From contig NZ_JABGCL010000007.1 in assembly GCF_019800005.1 (NCBI RefSeq), forward strand, positions 178,158-242,157: 64,000 bases of DNA, in the 5' to 3' direction. This document shows positions 8,703 through 17,415 of the stretch, one piece after another; the stretch's first letter is position 1, and every line of letters starts with the position of its first letter. Origin of the DNA: Geminicoccus harenae (lineage in GTDB: Bacteria; Pseudomonadota; Alphaproteobacteria; Geminicoccales; Geminicoccaceae). The notes beneath the pieces were generated by a model, which had not been told where the DNA came from, ran no database searches, and saw nothing but the letters and a program-made list of their open reading frames with translations. The translations under genes and the position numbers were made by a program.

Positions 8703-9529
8703 CCGCCGATCGCCTCGCGGGTGGCCCGCAAGGCCGCGGACCCGCCGCCCGCGAGGAGCTCGATGTCCGAGGTCACCATCAGGAAGCGGACCCCCTTCTC
8801 GACCCACTCCTTGTTCTGCGATGCGGGCGTGTTGACGCCCAGGCAGACCGGCAGGCCCTTGGCCTTGGTCTTGGAGACGATCGTGTCGTGCGCGGTCTTG
8901 ACCATCGGATGGCTAAGCTGGCGCAGGAGGCCGGCGGTACCGGACAGGTCGTTCGGCCCGATCGCCACCGCATCGATCCCCGGCACACCTAAGAACTCGT
9001 CGAGCACGTCGACCGTCTCGATATGCTCGATCTGCGGCATCACGAAGATCGCCTCGTTGGCCTTGGCCACATAGGCGTCAATGTCGCGGTAATAGTTGGA
9101 CGCGCGCTTGGGCCCGAAGCCGCGCCGGCCTTCCGGTGGGTACTTGCAGGCCGCCACCAGGTCCCGGCAGTCCTCCACCGTCTTCACCATCGGCGCCAGG
9201 ATGCCCTCCCAGCCCATGTCGAGCAGCTGCTTGATCCGGACATGGTCGTTCCAGGCGACCCGGATCATCGGCACGGTCGGGCTGCCGTTCAGCGCCATCA
9301 GCATGGTCTGCAGGACCTGCAGGTCGAACGGCGAGTGCTCGCTGTCGACCATCAGATAGTCGAAGCCGACCTTGCCCATGATCTCGGTGACGCTGGGATC
9401 GGCGATGGTCAGCCAGGCGCCGATGACGGTGCCGCCGTTCCGCAACTTCTCCTTCAGCGCCAGCGCGCGGGACAGCATGCCCTCGGGTGCCGTGCCGGCA
9501 CCGGGCTCCAGTCCAGACGATTCAGCCAC
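8699..9529 (-). CDS. HpcH/HpaI-family 2-keto-3-deoxy acid aldolase
   Basis: Class II pyruvate aldolase of 276 residues, related to RhmA, GarL and HpcH. Visible motifs are VDSEHSPFD (general-base His), PMIRVAWND, the GWEGILAPMVKT strand, PQIEHIETVDVLDE (metal-binding acidic region) and IGPNDLSGTAG. The start is a GTG at 9529 preceded by an excellent GGAGGAG site and overlapping the upstream dehydratase stop; the ATG-initiated extension to 9589 lies inside that gene. It would cleave a 2-keto-3-deoxy sugar acid to pyruvate plus an aldehyde. Pairing with an RhmD-like dehydratase suggests a rhamnonate-type route; the exact substrate is inference. Confidence 0.9.
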   Translation of the reverse strand: MAESSGLEPGAGTAPEGMLSRALALKEKLRNGGTVIGAWLTIADPSVTEIMGKVGFDYLMVDSEHSPFDLQVLQTMLMALNGSPTVPMIRVAWNDHVRIKQLLDMGWEGILAPMVKTVEDCRDLVAACKYPPEGRRGFGPKRASNYYRDIDAYVAKANEAIFVMPQIEHIETVDVLDEFLGVPGIDAVAIGPNDLSGTAGLLRQLSHPMVKTAHDTIVSKTKAKGLPVCLGVNTPASQNKEWVEKGVRFLMVTSDIELLAGGGSAALRATREAIGG

Positions 9530-10715
9530 GCAACTCCTCCTCATGCTCGATCTTGTCCGGGTCGAGCTCCATGTTGACGCCCGAGGCATGGGGCAAGCGG
9601 ATCATTCCGTCCACCGGCCAGAGCGGATCCTTCAGAAAGAACATGTTCACCAGGTTCCACTTCCACAGGTACTCCTGGTAGGGCGTGTGGATCGGCGACT
9701 GGGTCACCGAGAAGTGGATGCCGATCGGGGTCGAGTGCCCGTGCGGGATGGTGATCAGGTCGTGGACGGTGGCATAGGCCGCGATCTTCAGCGTCTCGGA
9801 CAGGCCGCCGCACCAGTAGATGTCCGGCTGGATGATATCGAGCGCGTCCTTCTCGATGAACCGCTTGAAGCCCCAGCGCGTGTACTCGTGCTCCGCACCG
9901 GAGAGCGGGATCTTCGTCTTGGCCTTCAGCTTCACATGGCTGTCGATCCGGTCCGGCATGAAGCATTCCTCGATCCAGCGCGGCCGGTACTCCTCGATCC
10001 GGGAGCAGAGGTCGACGGCATAGTCGAAGTTCATGCTCTGCCAGCAGTCGAGCATGATGTCGTAGTCCTCGCCCAGCGTTTCGCGCAGCGTGCGGACCAG
10101 GGCGACATTGGCCTTCATGCCCTCGTGGCCGCTCATGGGGCCATGGCGGAAGAACCATTTCTGGGCGCGGAAGCCCTTTTCCTTGAACTCGATGGCGCGT
10201 TCGCGGACGAGGCCCAGGTCGCGCACGGCATAGCCCAGCATCGAGCAGTAGGCCGGCACCTCCTCCCGGGTCGGTCCGCCCAGGATCCGCCAGACCGGCT
10301 GGCCGAACGCCTTGCCCTTCAGGTCCCAGAGCGCGCACTCGACCGCCGAGACCGCGATCATCGCCGCACCCTGGCGGCCATGGACCAGGCGCCGGTGCAT
10401 CTGGTCGAACAGCAGCTCGATCGCCAGCGGGTCGCGGCCGACGATCATCGGCTGGAGCTGGGTGATCGCCAGCCAGGCAGCGTCCGGCCAGATCGGCCCG
10501 GCCGTGCCGACCGTGCCGTCATCGGCATGCACCTCCAGGAAATGCTGGGTCATGCGGAACTTGTCAGGCGCCACCTGCTCGCCGCCCTCGTTCCAGGGCG
10601 AGGCGCGGTGCTCCTCGTACACGTCGATCGGCCGGACCAGCCGCTCCTCCCAGAAGGTGCCGTCCACCTGCATCGTGCCGGTGACCTTGCGGACCTTGAG
10701 CCGCGTGATCTTCAT
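9522..10715 (-). CDS. Enolase-superfamily sugar-acid dehydratase (RhmD-like)
   Basis: Mandelate racemase/muconate lactonizing-type dehydratase, 397 residues. The barrel residues are visible: KWFFRHGP (Lys186 region), metal ligand Asp223 in MLDCW, Glu249/250 in WIEE, Glu275 in SGAEHE, and the IPHGHS His pair (325/327). The KWFFRHGPMSG stretch and C-terminal layout resemble L-rhamnonate dehydratase. The ATG at 10715 has a GGAAGAGG site. It is followed directly, with overlap, by an HpcH/HpaI aldolase that could take its 2-keto-3-deoxy product. Substrate could also be another aldonate. Confidence 0.9.
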   Translation of the reverse strand: MKITRLKVRKVTGTMQVDGTFWEERLVRPIDVYEEHRASPWNEGGEQVAPDKFRMTQHFLEVHADDGTVGTAGPIWPDAAWLAITQLQPMIVGRDPLAIELLFDQMHRRLVHGRQGAAMIAVSAVECALWDLKGKAFGQPVWRILGGPTREEVPAYCSMLGYAVRDLGLVRERAIEFKEKGFRAQKWFFRHGPMSGHEGMKANVALVRTLRETLGEDYDIMLDCWQSMNFDYAVDLCSRIEEYRPRWIEECFMPDRIDSHVKLKAKTKIPLSGAEHEYTRWGFKRFIEKDALDIIQPDIYWCGGLSETLKIAAYATVHDLITIPHGHSTPIGIHFSVTQSPIHTPYQEYLWKWNLVNMFFLKDPLWPVDGMIRLPHASGVNMELDPDKIEHEEELRG

Positions 10716-10734
10716 GCCTGCCTCTTCCTGATCA

Positions 10735-11439
10735 TCACCCGGCGTCCAGCCCCTGGCGGCCCAGCGCCTCCAGAAAGCCGCGATGCGCCAGGTGGACGTG
10801 GTGGCGCAGCTCCGCCAGCGCCTCGGCGTCCCGGCCGGCCTCCAGATGCTCGACCACCGCCAGGTGATCGCGCTGCGAGCCCTGGATCTGCTCGGCCGTG
10901 CGGATGAAATGAAAGCGCAGCCGCCGGACCCGGCCGGAGATCCGGGCATAGGCCTCGATCAGCTGGTCGTTGCCGCCCGAGCCGATGATCAGCTCGTGGA
11001 ATGCCGTGTCGAACGGATGATAGTCGTCGGCCGGCCCGCCCAGCGCCGCGCCCGCCTCGTCGACATTGTCCCGCAGTGCCCGGCACAGGCCGGTCCGGTC
11101 CTTGGCCGAGCCGATCTGCAAGGCACCCAGCTCCAGGATGGCACGCAGCTCGCAGGTCTGCTGCACGTCCTTCTGGTCGAACACCGTCACGAACGTGCCG
11201 CGCTGCGGCCGGACCTCGACCAGCCCCTCCGCCTCCAGCTTGACGAAGGCCTCGCGCACCGGCGTGCGGCTGGTACCGAGCTTCTCGGCCAGCATGCTTT
11301 CCGAGAGCTGCTCGCCAGGACCCAGCTGGCCCATCACGATCAGGTCGCGGATCTGGTCGGTCACCAGGGTCGCCAGCGAGCGCGGCCGGACGATCCGCAT
11401 CGTCCGGGCATCCAGCGGCTGGGTCCGGGGCAGGCGCAT
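10735..11439 (-). CDS. GntR-family (FadR/FCD type) transcriptional regulator
   Basis: DNA-binding repressor of 234 residues. An N-terminal winged helix (about residues 20-85: ESMLAEKLGTSRTPVREAF, then a wing PQRGTFVT) is followed by an all-helical FCD ligand domain (CELRAILELGALQIG; FDTAFHELI with the usual metal-binding Asp/His). It lies inside the sugar-acid operon, 7 bp after the dehydrogenase stop. It probably controls this operon in response to the sugar acid or its keto-deoxy derivative. The 18-bp dyad at 13809-13826 is the best candidate operator. Confidence 0.92.
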   Translation of the reverse strand: MRLPRTQPLDARTMRIVRPRSLATLVTDQIRDLIVMGQLGPGEQLSESMLAEKLGTSRTPVREAFVKLEAEGLVEVRPQRGTFVTVFDQKDVQQTCELRAILELGALQIGSAKDRTGLCRALRDNVDEAGAALGGPADDYHPFDTAFHELIIGSGGNDQLIEAYARISGRVRRLRFHFIRTAEQIQGSQRDHLAVVEHLEAGRDAEALAELRHHVHLAHRGFLEALGRQGLDAG

Positions 11440-11445
11440 GGCCGC

Positions 11446-12402
11446 TCAGCCGATCGGGGTGCGGGCACCCTTGCCGGCGAACCAGTCGACCAGGTTGCCG
11501 ACCACACACTCGCCCATCGCCCCCATGGTCTCCTCGGTGCTGCTGGCCACGTGCGGGGTCAGCACCACGTTGTCCAGGCGCAGCAGGGCTTCGGGCACGC
11601 TCGGCTCGTCGTGGAACACGTCCAGCCCGGCCGCACCCAGCCGGCCATTCACCAGCGCGTCGACCAGGGCCGGCTCGTCCACCAGCCAGCCGCGCGCGAT
11701 GTTGACGAAGATGCCGCGCGGCCCCAGCGCCTCGATCACCTCTTTCGGCACCAGCGGCGGGCTGCCCTTGGGCCCGCCGGCCGCGCACAGCACCAGCAGG
11801 TCGGAATCTCCCGCGAGCGCCACGGCACTGTCGTAATACTGGTAGGGCACGTCCTGCCGAACCGGGTCATAGTAGCCGATCCGGGTCTTGAACGCGGCCA
11901 GCCGATGGGCGACCTCGCGGCCGATCCGGCCGAGGCCCAGTATGCCCACGCGCATCCCGGTGAGCTTGCGGCCGAGCGAGAGCCGCGTGCTGCCTTGCCA
12001 GGAGCCCTGCCGGATGAACCGGTCGCCCAGGGCGACCTTGCGGCAGGCCGCCAGCGCCAGCGCCACGGCGAGGTCGGCCACGTCGTCGAACAGCACCGGT
12101 GCGGTACAGACCGTGATGTTGCGCTCCCGGCAGGCCGGCAGGTCGGTGGTCTCGAGACCCACGCCGTTGATGGCGCAGATCTCGAGATTGGGCATCAGCT
12201 CGATCTGCGCCCGGGACAGGCCGGCCATGCCGTGGCTGGCCACGCCCCGGACCCGCGGCCCCACCTCGCGCAGCATGGCGAGCGGGTCGGCAGCCTCGTA
12301 GACCCGATGCACGGTGAAGTGCCGCTCCAGCGCCTCCATGACTTCCGGCCGCTGTGCGCCCACCGCCGCGATCTCGACCCTGCCTGCCTGCCCGTCGCTC
12401 AT
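11446..12402 (-). CDS. D-isomer-specific 2-hydroxyacid dehydrogenase
   Basis: NAD(P)-dependent reductase, 318 residues, of the GhrB/hydroxypyruvate reductase type. It carries the Rossmann motif GILGLGRIG, VNIARGWLVDEPALVDAL (substrate-binding Arg region), the catalytic Glu in the GLDVFHDEP region and the catalytic His in LTPHVASST. It interconverts a 2-keto acid and a 2-hydroxy acid in the cytoplasm. Position in the sugar-acid operon suggests it handles a keto acid or glyoxylate/tartronate-type intermediate of that pathway. The substrate is not readable. Confidence 0.93.
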   Translation of the reverse strand: MSDGQAGRVEIAAVGAQRPEVMEALERHFTVHRVYEAADPLAMLREVGPRVRGVASHGMAGLSRAQIELMPNLEICAINGVGLETTDLPACRERNITVCTAPVLFDDVADLAVALALAACRKVALGDRFIRQGSWQGSTRLSLGRKLTGMRVGILGLGRIGREVAHRLAAFKTRIGYYDPVRQDVPYQYYDSAVALAGDSDLLVLCAAGGPKGSPPLVPKEVIEALGPRGIFVNIARGWLVDEPALVDALVNGRLGAAGLDVFHDEPSVPEALLRLDNVVLTPHVASSTEETMGAMGECVVGNLVDWFAGKGARTPIG

Positions 12403-12440
12403 CTGCGCTTCCGTTCCACTTGCTCAGGAAAAGCCGGGCG

Positions 12441-13766
12441 TCAGACCCGGCGGTAGATCCGCTCGGCCCGGCGCTGCGCCTCGGCCGCCGCCTCCTCGGG
12501 CGTGGCCTGGCCGGCCACCACGGTCGAGTACATCTGCAAGACGATCCCGTCCGCCCGCGCCGCCGAGGCCGCCTCGCCCGGGCTGCCCTTGTAGCTCTGC
12601 GGCAGCGCGTTGCGCATGATGTCGCGGAACGGCGTATAGAGCGGGTCGGCGTTCCAGATCGGCGCGGCGTCGTAGGCCATCAGCGGATGGGTCCAGTAGC
12701 CGACGCTCGCCTCCTGCCAGGGCAGGTACTGCTCCTGCTCCATCATGAAGCGCAGGTACTGCTTGGCCGCGTTCGGATACTTGCTGTACTTGAAGATCAC
12801 GCCGTTGATGACCAGCGCCCCCTGGGTGGGCTTGCCCACCGGGCCCACCGGATAGTCGGCATGGCCGATATCGTCGGCGATCGCCCGCATCGCCGGATCG
12901 TCCGCGTTCTTGGCGGCGTAATAGACCGAGATGCCGTTCGAGGTGAGCCCGATCTCGCCGGCCAGGAACGCCTTGTTGTTCGACGGGTCGAGCCAGGAGA
13001 TCGTGCCCGGGATGAAGGTCTTGGCCAGCTCGTTGACGTAGTTCAGCGATTCGATGGTCTTGGGATTGTCGATCACCACCTGGTCGTTCTCGTCGACCAG
13101 CGAGCTGTCGTAGCCCCACAGCATCGTGTCGGTCCAACCGCCGTCACCCACGGCGCCGAAGGCGAAGCCGGCCGGATGGCCGATCTTCTGCAATTCCTGG
13201 CAGAGCTTGAGGAAGCCCGGGAAGTCCTTCGGGAACTCGTCGAACCCGGCCTCCTTCACCCAGGACTTGCGATAGACCATGGCAGCGCCGTTGCCGCCGA
13301 CCGGGATCGCGATCCAGTCCTCGCCGCGCTTGCCGTAGAAGGAGCAGACCGGGAACCAGCCGCCATATTTCTTGCCGAGATAGTCGGCGAGATCGTTCAG
13401 CGGGACGAGCTTGTCGGCGAAGAGCTGCGGGTCCTCCTGCCAAGCCAGCGCAATGTCGGGCCCGGTGCCGACATTGGCCGCGACCGCGGTCTTGGGCCGC
13501 AGGTCCTCCCAGCTCTCGCTGTCGACCCGGACCTCGACGCCGAACTGCTCGGAGAACTTCCTGCTGTTCTCCAGCCACTGGGTCTCGTCGCCCGGCACGA
13601 ACTTGGCCGGCCGCAGCACGCGCAGGGAGGCACCCTCCTCCACCGGCCAGTCCGGCACCGGCACGTCCGCGGCCTGGATCTGGGCGAATGCATCCCGGGA
13701 AAAGGCGGCACCCGCCATCAGTCCCAGGCCTGCGCGCATTACCGAGCGTCGGGTCGAACCACCCAT
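12441..13766 (-). CDS. Extracellular solute-binding protein family 1 (sugar type), Tat-exported, no adjacent permeases
   Basis: Periplasmic binding protein, 441 residues, of the SBP_bac_1 family. The N-terminus has a twin-arginine signal (STRRSVMRAGLGLMAGAAF, cleavage after AFA). The mature part shows the usual GTGPDIALAWQEDP, VNELAKTFIPG and GEIGLTSNGISVYY stretches. It is the first gene of the sugar-acid operon, 38 bp before the dehydrogenase. No MalF/MalG-type permease or ATPase is near, so it is an orphan SBP that must use a transporter encoded elsewhere or act as a sensor. Confidence 0.9.
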   Translation of the reverse strand: MGGSTRRSVMRAGLGLMAGAAFSRDAFAQIQAADVPVPDWPVEEGASLRVLRPAKFVPGDETQWLENSRKFSEQFGVEVRVDSESWEDLRPKTAVAANVGTGPDIALAWQEDPQLFADKLVPLNDLADYLGKKYGGWFPVCSFYGKRGEDWIAIPVGGNGAAMVYRKSWVKEAGFDEFPKDFPGFLKLCQELQKIGHPAGFAFGAVGDGGWTDTMLWGYDSSLVDENDQVVIDNPKTIESLNYVNELAKTFIPGTISWLDPSNNKAFLAGEIGLTSNGISVYYAAKNADDPAMRAIADDIGHADYPVGPVGKPTQGALVINGVIFKYSKYPNAAKQYLRFMMEQEQYLPWQEASVGYWTHPLMAYDAAPIWNADPLYTPFRDIMRNALPQSYKGSPGEAASAARADGIVLQMYSTVVAGQATPEEAAAEAQRRAERIYRRV

Positions 13767-13808
13767 GACCGAACCTCCCAGATTGGCGATCTTCGTCGCG
13801 TACTACTC

Positions 13809-13826
13809 TGCCATACTAGCATGGCA
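13809..13826. promoter_or_regulatory. 18-bp dyad, candidate GntR operator
   Basis: TGCCAT-actagc-ATGGCA is an inverted repeat that matches its own complement at 16 of 18 positions. It lies 43 bp upstream of the SBP start, the head of the operon that encodes a GntR/FCD regulator. Size and position suit a FadR-subfamily operator. The link to this regulator is inference. Confidence 0.5.
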
Positions 13827-13862
13827 CGACCGTCGCAACCGCCCCCGGGAAGATCCGCGCTG

Positions 13863-14762
13863 TCAGCCTTGCCGCAGCTCCTGGCGCACCCAGTCGACCA
13901 CCGAGCCGTGTCGTGGCTGCCAACCGAGCTCGGCCCGCGCCAGGTCCGCGCGCACCCGGCTGTTGGAGGCGAGCGCGAACATCGCCTTCTCGAACCCCCA
14001 CTCGGCGATCGCCTCGTCGGCCGGCCAGCTCTGCGCCTCGCCCAGCCCCAGCGCATCGGCGATCGCCTGGACCAGTTCCTTGAATGACTCCTCGCCGTTC
14101 TCGACGAAATAGAACGAGCCGGGCTTCGCCCGCTCCAGTGCAAGGAGGTAGAGGTCGGCCATGTCCTCGACATGGACATTGGCCCAGCGGTTCAGGCCGC
14201 GGCCGACATGGCGCGCGATCCCGCTCCGCTCCGCCTGGCGCACCAGCGCCGGGATCTGCACGCTGTCGCGCTGGAGGCCCAGCCCATGACCGTAGATCAG
14301 CGTGTTGCACAGGACCACGGAGCGCACGCCGACGGCGGCCGCCTCGCGCACCCGCTGGTCGACCCGCACCCGCGCCGCCTTCTCCGGTTCCGGCGTGACC
14401 TCCTCCAGCGTCCGGTAGATCCGCTCGTCCGGCTCGCCCCGCGCATCGTTGGCGGCGATGCTGGAGCCGCTGGTGTGCAGGAACGGCTTGTTCGACCCGG
14501 CGAGTGCCCGGATCAGCATCTCGACGGCGGTGCGATGGTCGGAATTGGCGGCATTCACCACCGCATCCGCGCGCTTGGCCTGCTCTGTCAGGAGCCGGAC
14601 GTCGTCCAGCGTACCGATCACTGGCTCGATGCCGCGCGCGCGCAACTGCTCGGCCTTGGCCTCGCTGCGGACCAGGCCGATGATGCGATGGCCCGCCGCC
14701 TTCAGCCGCTCGGCGACCGAGCCGCCGATATAGCCCGAAGCACCGGTGACGAAGATGTCCAT
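13863..14762 (-). CDS. NAD-dependent epimerase/dehydratase (atypical SDR)
   Basis: Extended/atypical short-chain dehydrogenase of 299 residues. The N-terminal nucleotide-binding motif is TGASGYIGGSVAERL, followed by GLVRSEAKAEQL. Other SDR landmarks are VNAANSDHRTA, LHTSGSSI (Ser) and LCNTLIYGHG (Tyr replacing the usual YxxxK region). It resembles NAD-dependent epimerases acting on nucleotide sugars or dihydroflavonols, but substrate is unknown. It sits 37 bp after the M29 aminopeptidase stop, so the two may be co-transcribed. Confidence 0.88.
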   Translation of the reverse strand: MDIFVTGASGYIGGSVAERLKAAGHRIIGLVRSEAKAEQLRARGIEPVIGTLDDVRLLTEQAKRADAVVNAANSDHRTAVEMLIRALAGSNKPFLHTSGSSIAANDARGEPDERIYRTLEEVTPEPEKAARVRVDQRVREAAAVGVRSVVLCNTLIYGHGLGLQRDSVQIPALVRQAERSGIARHVGRGLNRWANVHVEDMADLYLLALERAKPGSFYFVENGEESFKELVQAIADALGLGEAQSWPADEAIAEWGFEKAMFALASNSRVRADLARAELGWQPRHGSVVDWVRQELRQG

Positions 14763-14799
14763 GCCCTGCCTTTCGCTGCCCAGATGAAGCCGTGCCTCT

Positions 14800-16056
14800 T
14801 CAGGCCCACTCGCCCCGGCGCATCACCGGCACCCGCCCGCCATCGGCCCGGATGCCGTCGATGTCGATCTCGCCAGACCCGATCATCCAGTCGATATGGA
14901 TCAGGCTCTGGTTGCCGCCGCGCGCCGCCACTTCCTCGGGCGTGAGCTTGCCGCCGTCGATGAAGCACTTGGCGTAGCATTGGCCCAGCGCAATGTGCGA
15001 GGCGGCGTTCTCGTCGAACAGGGTGTTGTAGAACAAGAGCCCGCTCTGCGAGATCGGCGACGAGTTCGGCACCAGGGCGACCTCGCCCAGCCGCCGCGCC
15101 CCCTCGTCCGTGTCCATCACCTTGGTCAGCACCTCCTCGCCCTTGGCCGCGCGCACCGACACCGCCCGTCCGCCCTCGAAGCGGACCTCGATGTCCTGGA
15201 TCAGCGTGCCCTGGTGCGAGAGCGGCTTGGTGCTGCGCACGACCCCATCCACCTTCGCCGCGTGCGGCGTGGTGAACACCTCCTCGCTCGGGATGTTCGG
15301 GTTGCATTCGATGCCGTTCTTGGCGGTGGAGGCACCACCCTGCCAGAAATGGCCATCGCCCAGGCCCACCGTGAGGTCGGTGCCGGGGCCGGAGAAATGC
15401 AATGCTGCGAAGTGGTGCTCGTTCAGCCAGTCGCGGCGTGCATGGAGCCGGGCATTATGCTCGCGCCAGGCCGCCACCGGGTCCGCCTGGTCGACCCGCG
15501 ACGCGGCGAAGATCGCCTCCGCGAGCTTGCGCACCGCGACCTCCTCCGGCTCGCCCGGGAACACCACCTTCGCCCAGGACGGGTTCGGGTAGGACACGAT
15601 CGTCCAGTTGATGTCGAAGCCGACGATCCGCTCCAGTGCCGGCTTGTAGGCCGTGGAGTTCGCCCGGTTGGCGCGCGCCACCTTGGCCGGGTCCTGGTCG
15701 GCCAGCAGCATCGGGTTGTCGCCGGCGATCGCGAGCCGGGCGGCATTGCCGGCGAACGCCTTGGCCATGCCCTCGTAGAGCCAGCCGCTCGCCCGGTCGA
15801 AGCTGGCATCGGCGCCGTAGCGGTAGCGTGCCAGCGCCGTTTCCTCGTCGGCGAAGAAGGTGGTCACCAGCCCGGCCCCGGCCTTGTAGGCATGCTCGGT
15901 GATCCGCCGCACCAGCGGCAGGGCGGCAATCGGTGCGGTCATCACCAGATCCTGGCCCTCGGCCAGCCGCAACCCGACCTTGACCGCCACCTCGCCCAGC
16001 CGGTCGAGCATGGCCGGATCGACGCCTGCCGGCGCGGCCAGGGACAGATCAGACAT
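14800..16056 (-). CDS. M29-family metallo-aminopeptidase (AmpS/thermophilic type)
   Basis: Cytoplasmic leucyl-type aminopeptidase of 418 residues, normal for peptidase family M29. Family landmarks include the metal-ligand regions NIPSEEVFTTPHAAKVDG (Glu ligands, His), FYNTLFDENAASHIALGQ (DENA..H) and LIHIDWMIGSGEIDIDG (His, Asp). The ATG at 16056 has an AGAGGAG site and starts MSDLSLAAP; the open frame continues upstream to 16392 through hairpin-rich non-coding sequence and is rejected. It is probably transcribed with the downstream epimerase. Confidence 0.93.
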   Translation of the reverse strand: MSDLSLAAPAGVDPAMLDRLGEVAVKVGLRLAEGQDLVMTAPIAALPLVRRITEHAYKAGAGLVTTFFADEETALARYRYGADASFDRASGWLYEGMAKAFAGNAARLAIAGDNPMLLADQDPAKVARANRANSTAYKPALERIVGFDINWTIVSYPNPSWAKVVFPGEPEEVAVRKLAEAIFAASRVDQADPVAAWREHNARLHARRDWLNEHHFAALHFSGPGTDLTVGLGDGHFWQGGASTAKNGIECNPNIPSEEVFTTPHAAKVDGVVRSTKPLSHQGTLIQDIEVRFEGGRAVSVRAAKGEEVLTKVMDTDEGARRLGEVALVPNSSPISQSGLLFYNTLFDENAASHIALGQCYAKCFIDGGKLTPEEVAARGGNQSLIHIDWMIGSGEIDIDGIRADGGRVPVMRRGEWA

Positions 16057-16080
16057 GGTATCGCTCCTCTTCGGCCAACG

Positions 16081-16173
16081 GCCCCGGCCCGAAGCCATAT
16101 CGGCTGGGCCGGGGCTTCGCCAGTGCGGGCGAAGCCCGCAGCCAAATGGGCCAGTGCGGGTGAACCCCGCACT
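16081..16173. repeat. Three consecutive hairpins in the aminopeptidase upstream region
   Basis: Three perfect stem-loops follow one another: GCCCCGGCCC/GGGCCGGGGC (16081-16090 with 16106-16115), TGCGGGC-gaa-GCCCGCA (16124-16140), and AGTGCGGG-tgaac-CCCGCACT (16153-16173). The last two share the core GCCAGTGCGGGyGAA and look like a tandem duplication. They lie between the end of the AhpD-like gene and the start of the aminopeptidase gene, so they may act as terminators of the former. No U-tract follows. Confidence 0.6.
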
Positions 16174-16202
16174 CGCCCAAGGAGCGTGTCTTCCGCCGCG
16201 GC

Positions 16203-16661
16203 TCAGCGCTCGCCGGCGCGGTCGTGCGGGTGGACCGTGCGGAAGCCGATCGCCACCCGGTTCCAGGCGTTGATCGTGGTGATCGCCAGCGTCAGCTTGA
16301 CGATCTCCTCCGGCGAGAACTCCCGCGCCACCTCGGCATAGACCTCGTCCGGCGCATGGCCCTGCGTGATCAGGGTCAGCGCCTCCGTCCACGCCAGCGC
16401 CGCCCGCTCGCGCGGCGTGAACATGCGCGATTCACGCCAAGCGCTCAGGAGGTAGATCCGCTCCTCCCGCTCGCCATGCTCCCGCGCGTCGCTGGCATGC
16501 ATGTGCAGGCAGAAGGCACAACCGTTGATCTGCGAGGCGCGGATCTTCACCAGCTCATGCAAACTGTGCTCCAGCCCGTCCGCCGCCAGCCGCTCGGCCA
16601 TCTCCATCATCGGCTGCATCGTCTTCGGCGCGACCTGGTAGGGGTTCAGTCTGGCTTCCAT
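16203..16661 (-). CDS. Carboxymuconolactone decarboxylase / AhpD-like family protein
   Basis: Small helical protein of 152 residues with the AhpD redox motif: INGCAFCLHMH gives CxxC followed by His three residues later. The start MEARLNPYQVAPKTM has a GAAGAGG site. Members are peroxidase-like or thiol-disulfide proteins that protect against peroxides; many are annotated only as CMD-domain proteins. Downstream of a 2OG-Fe(II) oxygenase and Ada, it fits a stress-response neighbourhood, though that is inference. Confidence 0.9.
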   Translation of the reverse strand: MEARLNPYQVAPKTMQPMMEMAERLAADGLEHSLHELVKIRASQINGCAFCLHMHASDAREHGEREERIYLLSAWRESRMFTPRERAALAWTEALTLITQGHAPDEVYAEVAREFSPEEIVKLTLAITTINAWNRVAIGFRTVHPHDRAGER

Positions 16662-16726
16662 GTCGACCTCTTCTGGAATCGTTGACGCTCCAGAGACGAG
16701 CCGGCCCCGGCGGATGTGACATGGGT

Positions 16727-17413
16727 TCACGCCGCGTCGTGGAAGATGATCCCCAGCGTGTGCCGCCGCCCGCTGCGCAGCGGGCTGACCCCGTGGCGCA
16801 TGGTGGCGCGATACAGGCTGCGCGTGCCCCGGACCGGGCGGTCGCGCACCGGGAAGACCACCGCGTCGCCTTGGGCCAGCGGCGCCACCAGCACCCGCGA
16901 CTGCATGCGTGGGCGCGCCTCGGTGAGCACGAACTCGCCGCCGGCAAAGTCCCGCCCGGGCTCGGACAGGAGGCAGACGACCTGCAGCGGGAAAACATGC
17001 GGGCCGTACACGTCCTGGTGCAGGCAGTTGTAGTCGCCCGGCCCATAACGGAGCAGCAGCGGGGTCGGCCGGGTCTGGCCCGCCGCATGGCACCGGGCGA
17101 GGAAGGCCGGCAGCTCCGCAGGATAGCGCTCCGGCCGCCCCATGAGCTCCGCCCAGCGATTGGCGACCGTGGCCAGCACCGGATAAAGCCGGCTGCGCAG
17201 TTCCTGGACCACCGGCGGCAGGGGATAGGCAAAATACTGGTACTCGCCCTGGCCGAACCCGTGGCGGCTCATCACGATCCGGCTGCGAAAGGCGGCAGCA
17301 TCGTCATAGCCATCCGCCAACTCCTGGCAGGTCGCGGCGTCGAGCAGCCCCGGCAGGATGGCGGCCCCGCGCGCATCCAGCTCCGCCAGGACCGCCGCGG
17401 CATCGGGCACCAT
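16727..17413 (-). CDS. 2OG-Fe(II) oxygenase coupled to Ada
   Basis: Non-haem iron dioxygenase of 228 residues. Iron ligands are visible as HxD in CLHQDVYG and a distal His in TMRHGVSP, with the 2-oxoglutarate Arg following in RHTLGIIFHD. The ATG at 17413 lies 2 bp after the Ada stop, so the pair is translationally coupled. That strongly suggests a role in repair of alkylated DNA (AlkB-like oxidative demethylation) or alkyl stress. By sequence it is closer to the prolyl-hydroxylase-like 2OG-Fe(II) group than to classical AlkB, so substrate is uncertain. Confidence 0.87.
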   Translation of the reverse strand: MVPDAAAVLAELDARGAAILPGLLDAATCQELADGYDDAAAFRSRIVMSRHGFGQGEYQYFAYPLPPVVQELRSRLYPVLATVANRWAELMGRPERYPAELPAFLARCHAAGQTRPTPLLLRYGPGDYNCLHQDVYGPHVFPLQVVCLLSEPGRDFAGGEFVLTEARPRMQSRVLVAPLAQGDAVVFPVRDRPVRGTRSLYRATMRHGVSPLRSGRRHTLGIIFHDAA

Positions 17414-17415
17414 GC

